From an uncultured Muribaculaceae bacterium (lineage in GTDB: Bacteria > Bacteroidota > Bacteroidia > Bacteroidales > Muribaculaceae): a DNA stretch of 64,000 nucleotides. Location of the stretch: NCBI GenBank assembly GCA_910585285.1, contig CAJUDL010000009.1:1-64000 (forward strand), read 5' to 3'. The position numbers were made by a program, and so were the translations under genes. Below the pieces are notes generated by a model. It did not search any database. It was not told the DNA's origin and saw only the letters and a program-made list of their open reading frames with translations. Below are positions 26,925 through 34,489 of the stretch, piece by piece (the stretch's first letter is position 1; each line of letters begins with the position of its first letter).

Positions 26925-28283
26925 ATGTTACGAAATCAGAATCCTTACACCCGGAGGTGGGTAATAGTCGCGACAATTGTTGTGGCGATCGTCTGCAATT
27001 ATCTTGATAGGCAGTTGCTTTCGATTTTAAAACCTGAGATTCTCGGTCATTTCAATATCGGAGATATCGAATTTGCATGGATTCTCAATGTGTTCCTGAT
27101 CTGCTATGCGATAATGTATCCGGTTTCAGGAATACTTGTGGATAAGTTTGGTCCAAAGCCGGTAATGTTTGGAGGTATCGCGGCGTGGTCGCTTGCCTGT
27201 ATCGGTGGCGGTTTGTCGCAGGATGTATATCAGTTTGCGGCATGTCGTGGCATTCTCGGTCTTGCCGAACCGACTATATTTACGGGTCAGATTGTGGCTG
27301 TAACGCTATGGTTTGAAAAGAAGACACGGGCTACTGCCAACGCTCTCTGTCAGGCTGGCGGCTCAATAGGCACAATGACAGCCCCTCTTGCCGTGGCATG
27401 GATGGTGAGATATTTTCCATGGCAGGATGTTTTCATTATTGCCGGAGTTGTTGGGCTCGCGATAGCGGGATTGTGGTGGATAGTATATAGCAAACCGCAA
27501 CCGGAGTTCCTGGCAATGACTCTTGACGAACCGACGGCAAAAGTAAAGAACCAGCGTTATTTCAAGCTCGGTGCTCTGTTTGGGACCAGTGCACTATGGG
27601 GTGTGATACTCATACGCCTTGTAAGTGATCCGGTGTGGTATTTTATAAATTTCTGGCTTCCAGGGTATCTTCGTAATCTTGGAGTGGAGCAAGGTATGGG
27701 TACGCAGGAGACGCTTGATATGATACAATATATAGGTGGAATACCGTTTCTTGTTGGCGCAACGCTTGGAGTGTTGGCTTCGGCTTATTCCGACAGATTG
27801 GTGTCGCGAGGATGGAACTCACTGAGGTCACGTAAGGTTGTGATGAGTCTCTCTGCGTGTGTCGCTCCTATAATAGCCCTTGTGCCCATGTTAAGCCATT
27901 GGGAGGGGGTGGCGTTTTCCGTACGCCTCGGTCTGATCACAGCAGTGTTCGCTATTGTGGCGTTTGTCTGCCTTGTGTGGCTATATAATATCGGGGTTGT
28001 AGTGGCAGAATCTTTCCCGGTTAAGAACGTGGCTTCGGTGATAGGTATTGCCTGCGGTGCAGGTGCGGTTGGGGCTGCCGGCTTTAATCTTATAGTCGGT
28101 TCGTTGATGTCGACTATGGGTGAATATCTTTTCTATTGCATGGGAGCGCTTCATCCAATAGCAGCTTTTGTGCTTATCAAACTTGTTAAGCCCGCTGTGC
28201 CTGATTCAAAAAATAGTATTGAAGATTCAAAAGATAGTTCAATTGATAATGATGTATGCGGTCTCGATGCTGCCGCCAATTAA
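26925..28283 (+). CDS. MFS transporter, hexuronate/anion symporter type
   Basis: 452 residues with about 12 hydrophobic segments. The N-terminus has NYLDRQLLSILKPEI (TM1 region) and the loop DKFGPKPVMFGG, as in the anion:cation symporter group that includes ExuT and GudP. It imports organic acids such as hexuronates by proton or sodium symport. The next metabolic gene downstream encodes a fructuronate reductase/mannitol dehydrogenase family enzyme, which supports hexuronate use (inference). Own promoter upstream and a strong hairpin downstream. Confidence 0.87.
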   Translation: MLRNQNPYTRRWVIVATIVVAIVCNYLDRQLLSILKPEILGHFNIGDIEFAWILNVFLICYAIMYPVSGILVDKFGPKPVMFGGIAAWSLACIGGGLSQDVYQFAACRGILGLAEPTIFTGQIVAVTLWFEKKTRATANALCQAGGSIGTMTAPLAVAWMVRYFPWQDVFIIAGVVGLAIAGLWWIVYSKPQPEFLAMTLDEPTAKVKNQRYFKLGALFGTSALWGVILIRLVSDPVWYFINFWLPGYLRNLGVEQGMGTQETLDMIQYIGGIPFLVGATLGVLASAYSDRLVSRGWNSLRSRKVVMSLSACVAPIIALVPMLSHWEGVAFSVRLGLITAVFAIVAFVCLVWLYNIGVVVAESFPVKNVASVIGIACGAGAVGAAGFNLIVGSLMSTMGEYLFYCMGALHPIAAFVLIKLVKPAVPDSKNSIEDSKDSSIDNDVCGLDAAAN

Positions 28284-28320
28284 TTAGTGTTAGAGTTAAA
28301 GTATAGTTAAGTCGGGATGT

Positions 28321-28374
28321 CCGCCTTAGCGGCAGTAGTCGAGTGTGAATACCCACGGGACTCCCGTGGGTATT
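28321..28374 (+). terminator. Hairpin pair after the MFS gene
   Basis: A small CCGCC-TTA-GCGG hairpin (28321-28332) is followed by AATACCCACGGGA and TCCCGTGGGTATT (28348-28374), nearly perfect. No U-run follows. The AGTCGAGTG lead before the stem resembles the GTTGAGTG lead of the GGCACC/GGTGCC family, so it may be a repeat relative acting as a terminator. Confidence 0.6.
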
Positions 28375-28433
28375 TCCAACTAAATCGCATGAAGATATTA
28401 TATCAATTTATGCGAATTTTGCGTTTAGGATAT

Positions 28434-28483
28434 GGGGTGATATGGGGCGATATAGGGTGTGATGGGGCTGCATGGGGGATGGG
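28434..28483 (+). repeat. G-rich decamer repeat in the leader of the TlpA-like gene
   Basis: G-runs at 28434-28437, 28444-28447, 28455-28457, 28464-28467 and 28474-28478 are separated by 6-7 base loops. Here the mRNA itself is G-rich, ending about 15 bases before the ATG at 28498, so an RNA G-quadruplex near the ribosome entry site is possible. Confidence 0.72.
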
Positions 28484-28497
28484 AAGAAGAGGACTGT

Positions 28498-28968
28498 ATG
28501 AAAGGATTTTTAGAAATATTGATGGGGTTGGTGATGGTCGCGTTTACTGGGTGTGTCAATGAACGTGAGGAGCCGGTATGGTCACTACAGGTCGGTGACA
28601 GATTGCCTGAGTTTGAGATTACCCTCAATAATGGCGATATGGTCACAACCGAATCGTTGCGCGGCTTGGAGAGTGTGATCGTTTTTTTCAACACTTCTTG
28701 CGGAGATTGTCGTCGCGAATTACCGGAAATTCAGAAACTTTACGATGAATGCATTCTGCAGAACAGACCGATTCGCTTTATATGCATATCCCGAGAGGAG
28801 GGGGCGGCGTCAGTGGCTAAATTTTGGAATGAAAACCATTTCACTATGCCTTATTCTGCCCAAACAGACAGACGAATATATAACCTCTTTGCCTCTTCAG
28901 GAATCCCTCGTCTTTATGAAGTGGATAAAGATTTGGTAATTAAAAGGGTAAACGAATTTGACAATTGA
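28498..28968 (+). CDS. TlpA-like thioredoxin-fold lipoprotein
   Basis: 156 residues from the ATG at 28498. A longer reading from 28459 would translate the G-rich repeat and bury the signal peptide. Lipoprotein signal MKGFLEILMGLVMVAFTGC with Cys19. Thioredoxin-like core with active-site CGDC (C68, C71) in FFNTSCGDCRRELPEIQ, typical of AhpC/TSA-type and TlpA periplasmic thiol oxidoreductases. Probably reduces or exchanges disulfides outside the inner membrane. The C-terminal NEFDN codons are part of a 26-bp tandem duplication that extends into the next gene's leader. Confidence 0.85.
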   Translation: MKGFLEILMGLVMVAFTGCVNEREEPVWSLQVGDRLPEFEITLNNGDMVTTESLRGLESVIVFFNTSCGDCRRELPEIQKLYDECILQNRPIRFICISREEGAASVAKFWNENHFTMPYSAQTDRRIYNLFASSGIPRLYEVDKDLVIKRVNEFDN

Positions 28969-29002
28969 AACGATTCAACGAATTTGATAATTGAAACGAT
29001 AT
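28951..29002 (+). repeat. 26-bp tandem duplication at a gene junction
   Basis: Copy 1 (28951-28976) encodes the end of the TlpA-like protein and its TGA. Copy 2 (28977-29002) differs at a C/T position and at the last bases and abuts the ATG of the next gene. Both contain ACGAATTTGA and AATTGAAACGAT. Confidence 0.85.
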
Positions 29003-30448
29003 ATGAAAACTGCTAATGTAATTACACCCGGCTACGATAGAGAGAATGTGACGCCGGGTATTCTTCATTTTGGTGTGGGTAATTTCCATCGTGCCCACGA
29101 AGAATTTTATACTAATGAGTTGCTTGGCAAAGATCCTTTGCAGCATTGCTGGGGAATAATCGGTGCAATGTTGCTCCCTTCCGATGAACGCCTTTATCGT
29201 GCCCTTAAACAGCAGAAGGGTGAATACTCACTGACTTTGTGTGGCTGTGACGGCGATGACAAGACTTTGAAAATTGGTTCTCTTAAGGATGTTGTGTGGG
29301 CACAAGAGGATCCAGAATGTATTTTGGATCTTGTCGCCGATAAGAGTATTAGAATCGTATCAATGACAATAACGGAAGGTGGGTATAACATTAATAAAGC
29401 GAGTGGAGAATTTATGTTTTCAAATGAAGGGGTTGAGCATGATCTGAATAATCCTCAGAATCCCGTAACAGTTTTCGGATATGTGGCTGAGGGTTTGCGT
29501 AGACGCAGGGATAAGGGTATCGGCGGAGTGACCATTCTTACGTGCGACAATCTTCAGCATAATGGAGACACTGCCCGAAAAGCGTTTATGAGCTTTTTTC
29601 GTGCCCAGGATGAGGAATTAGCAGGATGGGCAGAAAAGAATGTTTCTTTTCCGAACAGTATGGTTGACCGTATCACACCTGCAACTTTACCCTCCGATAT
29701 AGACCGGCTTAACAAGAAAAACGGCACAGATGACAAGGCACCGGTTTATTGTGAGGATTTCATTCAGTGGGTTATTGAAGACAAGTTTGTGGCAGGTCGC
29801 CCCCAATGGGAGGCAGTAGGTGTTGAATTTACCGATGATGTCTCAGCTTACGAGAATATGAAACTCAGTCTCCTTAATGCTTCGCATACCTTGCTTTCAT
29901 ATCCATCTTTTCTTGCAGGATATAGAAAAGTGGATGACGCTATGCATGACCGACGGATTGTGGCGTTTGTGCGTGATTTTATGGATAAGGATATAACTCC
30001 GTATGTTCCGGCACCGGGCAACATCGATCTCGAAGAATACAAAGAGAAATTGATAGAGAGGTTTGGCAATCGCTCTGTAAGCGATCAGATTGCCCGGCTT
30101 TGCTTTGACGGAATTTCGAAATTTCCGGTATATATTATGCCGAATCTTGCTAAAATGATACGGCATGGAAAGGATCTGACCCGAATGGCGTATCTTATAG
30201 CCGTTTATCGCGATTATCTGAAATATCACACAGATGATAACGGTGAAGAATTTGAGCCGTCAGAGCCCTGGCTTACGTTTGATGACAAACAGCTTATCGA
30301 ATCCGACAATCCTGAGGATTTCCTTTCTCTTTCAGCATTCGGAGGAGTGGACTTGAAAGGATCTTCAGAATTTCTGGCTCTCTATGATAAATTCAGCCAC
30401 GACATTCGAGAGAAAGGAGCGATGAAAACCCTCGAAAAGATAATATAA
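29003..30448 (+). CDS. uxuB: Mannitol dehydrogenase family enzyme, probably fructuronate reductase
   Basis: 481 residues from the ATG at 29003 (a TTG at 28991 is less likely, being inside the tandem duplication). The long-chain polyol dehydrogenase signature is visible: N-terminal FGVGNFHRAH, and the catalytic K-x4-N-x2-H in KLSLLNASHTLLSY. These cytoplasmic enzymes reduce D-fructuronate to D-mannonate or interconvert mannitol and fructose with NAD(H). The upstream hexuronate-type permease favours fructuronate. No uxaC or uxuA is in the window, so the pathway is incomplete here. Subfamily is uncertain. Confidence 0.82.
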   Translation: MKTANVITPGYDRENVTPGILHFGVGNFHRAHEEFYTNELLGKDPLQHCWGIIGAMLLPSDERLYRALKQQKGEYSLTLCGCDGDDKTLKIGSLKDVVWAQEDPECILDLVADKSIRIVSMTITEGGYNINKASGEFMFSNEGVEHDLNNPQNPVTVFGYVAEGLRRRRDKGIGGVTILTCDNLQHNGDTARKAFMSFFRAQDEELAGWAEKNVSFPNSMVDRITPATLPSDIDRLNKKNGTDDKAPVYCEDFIQWVIEDKFVAGRPQWEAVGVEFTDDVSAYENMKLSLLNASHTLLSYPSFLAGYRKVDDAMHDRRIVAFVRDFMDKDITPYVPAPGNIDLEEYKEKLIERFGNRSVSDQIARLCFDGISKFPVYIMPNLAKMIRHGKDLTRMAYLIAVYRDYLKYHTDDNGEEFEPSEPWLTFDDKQLIESDNPEDFLSLSAFGGVDLKGSSEFLALYDKFSHDIREKGAMKTLEKII

Positions 30449-30569
30449 ATAGAGATTTCGGGGCTAATTGCGGGCATGGAGAATCAGAGCTAACGCAGAC
30501 TCTAGATTCGATTCCGAAAATCCGCTGATCCGGATTTCGGGCTTGCGCCCTCAACACAGTATTTGAAAG
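30449..30569. other. Gene-free stretch after uxuB-like gene
   Basis: Contains an imperfect hairpin CCGAAAATCCG-CTGAT-CCGGATTTCGG at about 30512-30539. It may terminate the preceding + strand gene or be a further repeat. Nothing coding is visible. Confidence 0.5.
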
Positions 30570-30610
30570 CAGGAGAGCATATTATTGATTTTCAATAATA
30601 TGCTCTCCTG
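30570..30610 (-). terminator. Terminator hairpin of tRNA-Leu
   Basis: A perfect 19-bp stem (30570-30588 with 30592-30610) and a TTT loop, 4 bases downstream of the tRNA 3' end. Stem begins CAGGAGAGCATATTATTGA. It may also stop read-through from the + strand. Confidence 0.8.
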
Positions 30611-30614
30611 TTTG

Positions 30615-30696
30615 TGCGCACGAAGGGACTCGAACCCCCACGTCGTTAGACACTAGATCCTAAGTCTAGCGCGGCTACCAATTACGCCACGTGCGC
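30615..30696 (-). tRNA. tRNA-Leu (anticodon UAG)
   Basis: On the minus strand a 7-bp acceptor stem GCGCACG/CGTGCGC encloses a D arm with AATTGGTAG, an anticodon stem CTAGA/TCTAG with loop CTTAGGA (anticodon TAG, reads CUA/CUN), a long class II variable arm and a T arm GGGGGTTCGAGTCCC. Length is 82 bases with the discriminator A; CCA is not encoded. The long variable arm supports Leu. Confidence 0.95.
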
Positions 30697-30697
30697 G

Positions 30698-30742
30698 AAA
30701 CTGTTGCAAAGTTACAAATATTTTGTAACTTTTGCAACAGTT
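30698..30742 (-). promoter_or_regulatory. tRNA-Leu promoter embedded in a long palindrome
   Basis: Minus strand: TTG (30735-30737), 20-bp spacer, -7 TAACTTTG (30707-30714), 11 bases before the tRNA. The same DNA forms AACTGTTGCAAA-GTTACAAA facing TTTGTAAC-TTTTGCAACAGTT with a single bulge and a TAT centre, so both promoter boxes lie in the arms of a roughly 20-bp palindrome. Confidence 0.72.
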
Positions 30743-30778
30743 GAAGAGAATTTAAGGGAATTAAATTTTATCACCAGG

Positions 30779-30850
30779 TTTACAATAAAGATTAAAATTC
30801 TTCTATAGGGATTAATCTTCTACCATAAGGATTAATTTCTTTATTGTAAA
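30779..30850. repeat. Inverted repeat with internal GGATTAAT direct repeats
   Basis: TTTACAATAAAG (30779-30790) and CTTTATTGTAAA (30839-30850) are exact reverse complements. Between them GGATTAAT occurs twice. It lies 22 bp past the stop of the PII-like gene and could terminate the efflux operon. Confidence 0.68.
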
Positions 30851-30872
30851 AATATATTGTCATGGTGCGCAA

Positions 30873-31166
30873 TCAGATTGTGGCGATTGTGTCCCAGACA
30901 AAGGCGCGGAGCCCAAGGAGCGGTTTGTTCTCATCAAGCTCTTTGAGATGTCGGAGCACCGGTTCTACGCGGTCGTCTTCCACAAATGTGAGGATGGCGG
31001 AAGCCAGCGACGGCCATGCGTGGGTGCCATAATGCGGATCTCCGGTTTTGCTTCCGCGACCCTGCACCTCGCCGAAGGCTGTGAAGCCTCGGCAAGACAT
31101 GCGGGTGAGCACATCGATGATTTTTTCGTGATGTGCCTGGTCATATGAGATGAATATTGCTTTCAT
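30873..31166 (-). CDS. PII-like transporter-associated protein (PG0541-type) of the RND operon
   Basis: 97 residues: MKAIFISYDQAHHEKIIDVL at the N-terminus, then a GRGSKTGDPHYGTHAWPS loop and a C-terminal strand. Length and pattern fit the PII-like, ferredoxin-fold small proteins encoded next to Bacteroidota RND pumps. It is cytoplasmic and may regulate or sense the pump (inference; family function is not settled). It is the last gene of the efflux operon, 92 bp after the pump gene across a T-run and a G-rich repeat. Confidence 0.8.
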   Translation of the reverse strand: MKAIFISYDQAHHEKIIDVLTRMSCRGFTAFGEVQGRGSKTGDPHYGTHAWPSLASAILTFVEDDRVEPVLRHLKELDENKPLLGLRAFVWDTIATI

Positions 31167-31182
31167 TTTTTTTCTTTTTTTG

Positions 31183-31250
31183 ACCCTATATGGGGTTATG
31201 TGGTGATATAGGGCTGGATGGGGCTATATGGGAATGGAGAGGAGAGAGGA
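31183..31250. repeat. G-rich decamer repeat between RND pump and PII-like genes
   Basis: ATATGGGG-type units on the + strand, with a small inverted repeat CCCTATAT/ATATAGGG (31184-31213). Spacing of G-runs is less regular than at 6604 and 28434. The transcribed strand is C-rich. Confidence 0.6.
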
Positions 31251-31258
31251 GGGTGATT

Positions 31259-34200
31259 TTATTTCGAGTGTTTTGCGCGGAGCTTGCGACGGTTTCTTTT
31301 CACTCCGTTGCCGGCGAATACGCAGTAGAGCACAGGCACGAAGAGGAGTGTGAGCACCGTGGAGAATGTCAGACCGCCAATCACGGCAGTACCCATCGGG
31401 CGCCACATCTCAGCTCCCTGACCGGTACCGACAGCCATCGGCACCATACCGAGGATGGTGGTGAGTGTGGTCATGACAACAGGACGCAGACGCGAGCGAC
31501 CACCATCGATCACTGCTTTGCGGATAGACATTCCACGTTCGCGGTTAAGCGTGATATAGTCGATGAGCACGATACCGTTCTTCACAACAATACCTATAAG
31601 CATGATAGCTCCGATCATAGACATGATGTTGAGCGTGTGTCCTGTCAGCCAGAGTATAAGGAATACTCCGGAAAAGGCGAAGAGCAGTGATGTCATGATG
31701 ATTGCTGGATATGTTAGAGATTCAAACTGAGCAGCCATCACTATGTATACAAGAATAATTATCAGGACTCCAAGCATAAGGAGATCGCTGAAAGAATCCT
31801 GCTGGTCTTCGTAGCTTCCCGCTATCTGGATTGTAACTCCCGAGGGGAGATGCATATTTGCCATTTCTGCTTCTGCCGAGGCAACGACCTCACTCATCGG
31901 TGCTCCGTCAACAACGGCAGATACGGTGATTATACGTTCGCGGTCCTTTCGTTCAATTGTAGGAGGCGTGAAGCGCTCCACAACAGTTCCGAGTTCCTTA
32001 AGCCTGATTCCCTTTCCCTGATTGGAATAGATGACGATGTTTTCGATATCCTCAATGCTTGTGCGGTGTTCGGGCGCATACATCACCTTGATATCATATT
32101 CTTCTCCATCTTCACGGAATTGGGAGGCGGTGGAGCCATTGATTCGGTTGCGCAGATAGAAGGCAGCTGTCTGAAGGTTTATGCCATACATCGAAAGTTT
32201 CTCGCGGTCGAAATCAACCTGATATTCCGGCTGGTAATCGGATCTTGAGATTGTTATGTCGGCGGTGCCTTCGATTCCAGAGAGAATCTGCTTGAGTTCC
32301 TGCGCCACTTTGTCGGTTTCTTCAAAATCATATCCGTATATCTCGAAGTCGACGGTGCTCTGACCACCCATGCCGGCTCCTCGTCCACCACCGACATTTA
32401 CTTGCGCTTTTTTGAATTCAGGGAATCCTTGATTAATATCTTTACGCATTTCGTCAGCGATTTCACGAATGCCTCGTTTGCGGTCGCCAGGATCCTGAAG
32501 ACGTATGTTCATTGAGATGATGTGTGGACCGTTATCCGACAATGAAGCGAACGTGTTGTCGGCACTTGCCGGTCCGACAGTATAGTTCATTACTGTTATT
32601 TCCGGATATTTTGCTCTCCATAGGGAGTCAAGTCTGACCATGACTTCTTGTGCTTCTTCAACTCTTGAGCCGATTGGTAATTCGAGGTTGACACCGATTC
32701 GACCGTTATCCTGAGTTGGGAAGAATTCTGTTCCCACAAATCTCAAAAGAAATATTGAACCCGCAAAAATACCAAGACATATAACGATGGTCACAGCTCT
32801 GTGGGTCACTACCTTGCCGAGAAGTCCGGCATATCCATTGTCGAATTTGTCGAGAGCTCGTTCAACATATGAATACCAGTTTTTCTTATTGCCGTCAGTT
32901 GCTTTCCCTTTCAGTCTTAACCACTGGCTACAGAGCATCGGGGTGAGTGAGAGGGCACAGGTTGTTGAAATTATCATCATAATAGTCACCATCCATCCGA
33001 GCTGGCGGAAGAGCACTCCAGTCATGCCAGTTACGAGTGTAAGAGGGAAGAACACCGCTATAAGTGTCAGAGTGGAAGCGATAACAGAGATTGCGACCTC
33101 ATTTGTGCCGTGCACTGCCGCCTGTTTCGGGTCTGCCCCACGTTCGATGTGAGTAGTGACATTTTCAAGCACCACAATCGCATCGTCCACAACCATACCA
33201 ATAGAAATGGATAAGGCAGACAGCGATACAATATTCAAGGTGTTGCCTGTGGCGAAGAGGTAAATGAACGAAGCAATCAGAGATACCGGGATCGTGATGA
33301 CGATGATCAGGGTGGCTCTCCAGCGTCCGAGGAAGAGGAATACAACGATCATCACAAAAAGCAGGGCGTAAAGCACAGTCTCTACGAGGGCAGATATTGT
33401 GTTACGGATATTGTCGGAGGTATCAACAATCACTCCGATCTTTACATCGGAAGGAAGATTCTTCTGAAGAGAAGGAAGCATCTTCATGACCTTGTTTGAA
33501 ATTTCTACCGAGTTGGCACCGCTTTGTTTCTGGATAACGATCATCGCACCTTCCTTGCCATCGTTGTATGTCTGCTGGGTGCGTTCCTCAAGGCTGTCAA
33601 CTACTTTTGCAACATCGCTGAGATATACGATTTTGCCTTGGAAACTTCCAACCGGAATCTTTTCCATTTGAGAGGTTTCCTCAAACTCTCCCTGTACGCG
33701 TAATGCATATGTGTTTGAGCCGATATCGAATGATCCGCCGGGCACATTGCGGTTTTCAGCTCCGATTACGGAAGCTATCTGCTCCACCGACAGATTGTAT
33801 GCCTCGAGTCTATTGGGATCGACATATACATGAATCTCTCGTTTGGGAGCACCGGAGATTGACACCGATCCGACACCATCAACACGCGCGAGGGGGTTGG
33901 CGACATTGTCGTCGAGAATTTTATAAAGTCCCGGCATACTTTCGTTTGCCTGCACAGATAGGAGGCATATTGGGATCATATCTGTGGAGAATTTGAAGAT
34001 AATCGGGTTTTCCGAGTCATCCGGAAGCTGCGATTTGACCATGTCGAGTTTGTCGCGCACATCATTTGTAAGCACGTCTATGTCGTAGCCGTATTCAAAT
34101 TCTAGAGTTATGACTGACGTGTTTTCCCTTGAAGTTGAGGTTATGTGTTTCAGATGCTCAACAGAATTGAGAGCATTTTCAAGCGGCTTGGTTACATTCT

Positions 34201-34381
34201 GTTCTATATCTTTGGCGGATGCTCCCGGATACATCGTAATGACCATTATGGTATTGGTATCAATATCCGGATAAAGGTCGATAGGGAGTTTCGCCAGAGA
34301 GAAGAGACCGAGTATTATTACAGTGACGAAACAAAGTGTTGTCATCACCGGTCTTTTTACTGCTGAACTATATAGAGACAT
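31259..34381 (-). CDS. RND-family inner-membrane efflux pump (AcrB/HAE1 type)
   Basis: 1040 residues, normal for HAE1 pumps. N-terminal TM1 (MSLYSSAVKRPVMTTLCFV) and the periplasmic start YPDIDTNTIMVITMYPGAS are typical. The proton-relay residues of AcrB are conserved: the Asp pair in SIGMVVDDAIVVLENV (TM4) and the Lys in GIVVKNGIVLIDYI (TM10). It exports hydrophobic or amphiphilic compounds from the periplasm, working with the adjacent membrane fusion protein and TolC-like channel. Substrate range is unknown. Confidence 0.96.
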   Translation of the reverse strand: MSLYSSAVKRPVMTTLCFVTVIILGLFSLAKLPIDLYPDIDTNTIMVITMYPGASAKDIEQNVTKPLENALNSVEHLKHITSTSRENTSVITLEFEYGYDIDVLTNDVRDKLDMVKSQLPDDSENPIIFKFSTDMIPICLLSVQANESMPGLYKILDDNVANPLARVDGVGSVSISGAPKREIHVYVDPNRLEAYNLSVEQIASVIGAENRNVPGGSFDIGSNTYALRVQGEFEETSQMEKIPVGSFQGKIVYLSDVAKVVDSLEERTQQTYNDGKEGAMIVIQKQSGANSVEISNKVMKMLPSLQKNLPSDVKIGVIVDTSDNIRNTISALVETVLYALLFVMIVVFLFLGRWRATLIIVITIPVSLIASFIYLFATGNTLNIVSLSALSISIGMVVDDAIVVLENVTTHIERGADPKQAAVHGTNEVAISVIASTLTLIAVFFPLTLVTGMTGVLFRQLGWMVTIMMIISTTCALSLTPMLCSQWLRLKGKATDGNKKNWYSYVERALDKFDNGYAGLLGKVVTHRAVTIVICLGIFAGSIFLLRFVGTEFFPTQDNGRIGVNLELPIGSRVEEAQEVMVRLDSLWRAKYPEITVMNYTVGPASADNTFASLSDNGPHIISMNIRLQDPGDRKRGIREIADEMRKDINQGFPEFKKAQVNVGGGRGAGMGGQSTVDFEIYGYDFEETDKVAQELKQILSGIEGTADITISRSDYQPEYQVDFDREKLSMYGINLQTAAFYLRNRINGSTASQFREDGEEYDIKVMYAPEHRTSIEDIENIVIYSNQGKGIRLKELGTVVERFTPPTIERKDRERIITVSAVVDGAPMSEVVASAEAEMANMHLPSGVTIQIAGSYEDQQDSFSDLLMLGVLIIILVYIVMAAQFESLTYPAIIMTSLLFAFSGVFLILWLTGHTLNIMSMIGAIMLIGIVVKNGIVLIDYITLNRERGMSIRKAVIDGGRSRLRPVVMTTLTTILGMVPMAVGTGQGAEMWRPMGTAVIGGLTFSTVLTLLFVPVLYCVFAGNGVKRNRRKLRAKHSK

Positions 34382-34384
34382 TAC

Positions 34385-34485
34385 TGGTAATGTTTAATGT
34401 TTAATGTGAAATGTTTAATTAGGAATTAGGAATTAGAAATTAGGAGTTAGGAATTTCCAAAGCCTAAAACCTAAAGCCTAAAGCC
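34385..34485. repeat. Three consecutive heptamer arrays between MFP and RND genes (A3)
   Basis: TTTAATGT-type units (34389-34419) pass into TTAGGAA units (about 34420-34454) and then CCTAAAG units (about 34462-34484). All keep a 7-bp period, and the last two are partly complementary (TTAGG against CCTAA). They fill the intra-operon gap. Confidence 0.8.
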
Positions 34486-34489
34486 TCTT

